A stretch of 6,189 nt of DNA. It comes from Chromatiales bacterium. GTDB lineage: Bacteria > Pseudomonadota > Gammaproteobacteria > Chromatiales > Chromatiaceae. The first letter of the stretch is position 1; every line of letters starts with the position of its first letter. Below the pieces are notes generated by a model. It had not been told where the DNA came from. It worked only from the letters and a program-made list of their open reading frames with translations, and did no database searches. This document shows positions 3,740-6,189 of the stretch, piece by piece. The stretch lies in NCBI GenBank assembly GCA_022360595.1, contig JAKSCN010000151.1, positions 1-6,189 on the forward strand, read 5' to 3'. A program made the translations under genes and the position numbers.

Positions 3740-6189
3740 TTAGATACTCACTACCAGTCGAATGGCGTCCAGCTTCATCTGGGCTTCCAACAGATGTTCG
3801 TGGAGGATTTCGACGCTGGTCATCATCGCTTCGATCTCTTCCGGGCGAACATTGGGGTTCACTTTCTGGAGGGCCAGCAGGCGTTCGCTCTCTTGACTGA
3901 AGTGTTCAGTGGATTGACGGATGGCCTCAGCAATAAACTGTTCACGCTGTTGATTGGCGATCGTCTCGCCTTGTTCGATCATCTTGCCAATGTGGCCGCG
4001 CAGGGATTGAATGATCTTTTTTGCCGTGGGTTTTTCCAGCGGGCTCAGTGCCTGGCTGAAGGTGTTGTAATCCAGTTGGCCGGAGATCTCTTGGTTCTTT
4101 TGGTTGATCAGCAGACGGATTGGTATGGCCGGCAGAAAGCGTCCCGCTTGCAGCACTTTGGGGGCCGGGCAGTGGAGGATAAAGAGCATCTCCAGCATCA
4201 GTGAGCCAGAGGTTATCGCCGGGTGTTTGAGGGTGGCAGCACAGCTACGGCCCTGTTCCAGGTTGGTCACCATCTCGATACAGCCACGGGTGAGTGGGTG
4301 TTCCCAGGTGAGGAAGTGGCGGTCTTCGTGGCTCAGCGCGGTGTGGCGATCAAAGGTGCAGGTCATTCCTTCGGGCAGCAGGCCGGGGATGCTGTCGGTG
4401 ATCATGTGGTTGCCTGGACGCAGAATGATGTTGCCGGGCGAGTGTTCTTCGGTATCCACACCGAAGCGGGCCAGAAGATTGTCGAGGTAGGCGGGCAGCG
4501 GGTGCTCGCTCTCTTGGATCTCGATCTGGTGTTTGATCTCACTGGCTGTGGGTTCGCGACAGGAGTTGATTTCCAATAAGTGGTCGCGCCCCTTCTGAAG
4601 GGCTTCGTTCAGCTCTTGGTGCAGTTGTTGGGTGGTGGCCATGAGCTGTTCGATCTGGGCCTGATCGGGGTCGTTCACTTCCAGGGCTTCCAACAGGGCA
4701 GGCTGCAGTTGGCGAAATAGGCTGTTTCCTGCCGGGCAGGGGCCGTTGAAGATGGTCAGTCCTTCGTCCAGCCAGCGCAGCAGTACTGCTTGGCCGCTCT
4801 CTTCAAAGTAGGGTACATGCAGTTGAATGGTCGATTTCTGACCGATGCGGTCAAGGCGGCCAATACGCTGTTCCAACAGGTCGGGGTTGAGTGGCAGATC
4901 AAACAGGATCAGGTTGGAGGCGAACTGGAAGTTGCGCCCTTCGCTCCCGATCTCAGAGCAGATCAGCAGTTGGCAGCCAGCCTCCTGGTCAGCAAACCAG
5001 GCGGCGGCCCGATCCCGTTCGACAATGCTCAAGCCTTCGTGGAATACCGCAGCCAGGATGCCTTCGCGCAGGCGCAGGGCTTCACTCAGTTCCAGCGCGG
5101 TGGAGGCGTGGGCGCAGATCAGTAGGACTTTCTCGTCCTGCAAGCGGCCAAGGGTGTTGATCAGCCACTCGACCCGGGGGTCGAACTCATACCAGGGCGT
5201 GCCCGGATGGCCGCGATAGAGCGCTTCGGGGGTGAGGAGCTGTTCGGGTGGTGTCTCTTCATCATCAAGGAAGCGCTGGTAGGCCTCCGGCAGGGCTAGC
5301 GGATAGCTGTGCAGTTGGCGCTTGGGGAAGCCTTTGATGCGGTTACGGGTGTTGCGAAACAGCACCCGGCCGGTGCCGTGACGATCAAGCAGTCGGTCGA
5401 TGAGCTGTTCCCGAACCTGCTCTTTTTCGGCATCGCTGCGTTCCGGGTTAGTGAATGTAGCCAGCAATGGAATACTCTCAGCTTCGTCGAGTTGGCTGAG
5501 GAGTTGCTGGGTGCTCTGTTGGTCGGGTGTCTGGTTCTCATCCAACAGTTGAGAGACGGCATCGGCGACTGGTTGGTAGCTCTGCTCTTCGGCCAGGAAG
5601 GTGTCCAGGTCATGGAAGCGGTTAGGGTCCAGCAGCCGCAGGCGGGCAAAGTGACTCGCGCGGCCCAACTGCTCTGGTGTGGCAGTGAGCAGCAGGACAC
5701 CGGGTGTCTGTTGGGCCAGCCCTTCAATGGCCTGGTACTCTACACTTACCTGTTCGGGGCTCCAGGTCAGGTGGTGGGCCTCGTCAACAATCAGCAGGTC
5801 CCATTCGCCTTGTAGCGCCTGTTTGTGGCGCTGCGGATTGTCGGTCAGCAGTGAAAGGCCGCAGAGTACGAGCTGCTCAGCCAGAAACGGGTTGTTGTGC
5901 TGGTCTGAGGTTTCAATGGCTTTGCAGCGGCTCTCATCATACAAGCTGAACTGCAAATTGAAGCGGCGCAGCAGCTCCACCAGCCACTGGTGCAGTAGGG
6001 AGTCAGGAACGACAATCAGCACCCGAGAGACCTGGCCGGTGAGGATCTGGTGGTGCAGAATCAGGCAGGCTTCAATGGTTTTGCCCAGGCCCACTTCATC
6101 GGCCAGGAGCACACGAGGCGCCAGGCGCTTGCCCACTTCATGCGCGATGTAGAGCTGATGGGGTAGCAGTTCGGTCCGCGCGCCGCCCA
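3740..6189 (-). CDS. rapA: RNA polymerase-associated protein RapA, SWI2/SNF2 ATPase (5' end outside window)
   Basis: RapA binds RNA polymerase and uses ATP to free stalled or post-termination polymerase for reuse. The frame runs off the window edge. The leftmost visible residues, GARTELLPHQLYIAHEVGKR, match the region just before the ATPase core of E. coli RapA, so roughly 150 N-terminal residues, including the Tudor-like domain, are missing. Numbering from the GTG codon at 6136 (an internal Val, not a start): Walker A DEVGLGKT (13-20), DEAH box (118-121), motif III TATPEQLG (151-158), RVLFRNTRNRIKGFPKR (257-273), SEIGSEGRN (394-402) and the arginine-finger motif QRIGRLDRIGQ (423-433). The RapA-specific C-terminal part is also present (FLTWEHPLTRG, KVNPNVRPEEIEAM, ending MKLDAIRLVVSI). 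No key residue is missing and no frameshift is visible. The spacer around 290-315 is shorter than in E. coli. The gene is richer in G and C than the plus-strand genes and has many open frames on its opposite strand, which are shadows. It is followed by the 108-aa gene after one base. Confidence 0.97.
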   Translation of the reverse strand, partial: GGARTELLPHQLYIAHEVGKRLAPRVLLADEVGLGKTIEACLILHHQILTGQVSRVLIVVPDSLLHQWLVELLRRFNLQFSLYDESRCKAIETSDQHNNPFLAEQLVLCGLSLLTDNPQRHKQALQGEWDLLIVDEAHHLTWSPEQVSVEYQAIEGLAQQTPGVLLLTATPEQLGRASHFARLRLLDPNRFHDLDTFLAEEQSYQPVADAVSQLLDENQTPDQQSTQQLLSQLDEAESIPLLATFTNPERSDAEKEQVREQLIDRLLDRHGTGRVLFRNTRNRIKGFPKRQLHSYPLALPEAYQRFLDDEETPPEQLLTPEALYRGHPGTPWYEFDPRVEWLINTLGRLQDEKVLLICAHASTALELSEALRLREGILAAVFHEGLSIVERDRAAAWFADQEAGCQLLICSEIGSEGRNFQFASNLILFDLPLNPDLLEQRIGRLDRIGQKSTIQLHVPYFEESGQAVLLRWLDEGLTIFNGPCPAGNSLFRQLQPALLEALEVNDPDQAQIEQLMATTQQLHQELNEALQKGRDHLLEINSCREPTASEIKHQIEIQESEHPLPAYLDNLLARFGVDTEEHSPGNIILRPGNHMITDSIPGLLPEGMTCTFDRHTALSHEDRHFLTWEHPLTRGCIEMVTNLEQGRSCAATLKHPAITSGSLMLEMLFILHCPAPKVLQAGRFLPAIPIRLLINQKNQEISGQLDYNTFSQALSPLEKPTAKKIIQSLRGHIGKMIEQGETIANQQREQFIAEAIRQSTEHFSQESERLLALQKVNPNVRPEEIEAMMTSVEILHEHLLEAQMKLDAIRLVVSI

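Noticed and set aside
5309..5815. Long plus-strand frame (168 codons) opposite rapA, and several others between 3794 and 6152
   Set aside because: These arise from the codon bias of rapA. The rapA frame matches a known protein along its entire length, and none of the opposite frames resembles a family.

Overview
This window most likely comes from a gammaproteobacterial chromosome. The main evidence is the long minus-strand gene at the right edge. It reads almost collinearly with RapA (HepA), the RNA-polymerase-associated SWI2/SNF2 ATPase, which is mainly a gammaproteobacterial protein. The species cannot be determined from the sequence. The left part is AT-richer and looks like accessory DNA. 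The rapA part is visibly richer in G and C.

Layout, left to right. Positions 1-594 hold no convincing long gene. They contain a possible 49-residue small membrane protein on the minus strand (241-390) and, just before the first clear gene, a small hairpin with a GUAA loop. Then come four plus-strand genes: a 102-residue coiled-coil protein of unknown function (595-903), a zinc-independent medium-chain oxidoreductase (1069-2058), a YbiA-like NADAR-domain protein (2082-2630) and a HAD-superfamily phosphatase (2720-3358). A perfect 24-bp palindrome lies 21 bases before the oxidoreductase start codon. The oxidoreductase, NADAR and HAD genes are spaced 23 and 89 bases apart and are probably co-transcribed. 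A bulged hairpin (3360-3398) separates them from two convergent minus-strand genes: a 108-residue protein of unknown function (3412-3738) and rapA (3740 to beyond the window edge). Only one base separates the rapA stop codon from the start of the small gene.

How the genes may work together. RapA recycles stalled RNA polymerase after transcription. The small gene after it is probably translationally coupled to it and is a candidate RapA-associated factor. On the plus strand, a redox enzyme, an N-glycosidase-type NADAR protein and a phosphatase could form a small nucleotide- or flavin-metabolite salvage or clean-up set, but this rests only on adjacency. No CRISPR array, transposase, integrase, tRNA or rRNA was seen, and no clearly novel defence system is visible. 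The best leads are the rapA-coupled small protein, the palindrome before the oxidoreductase gene, and the NADAR/HAD pairing.
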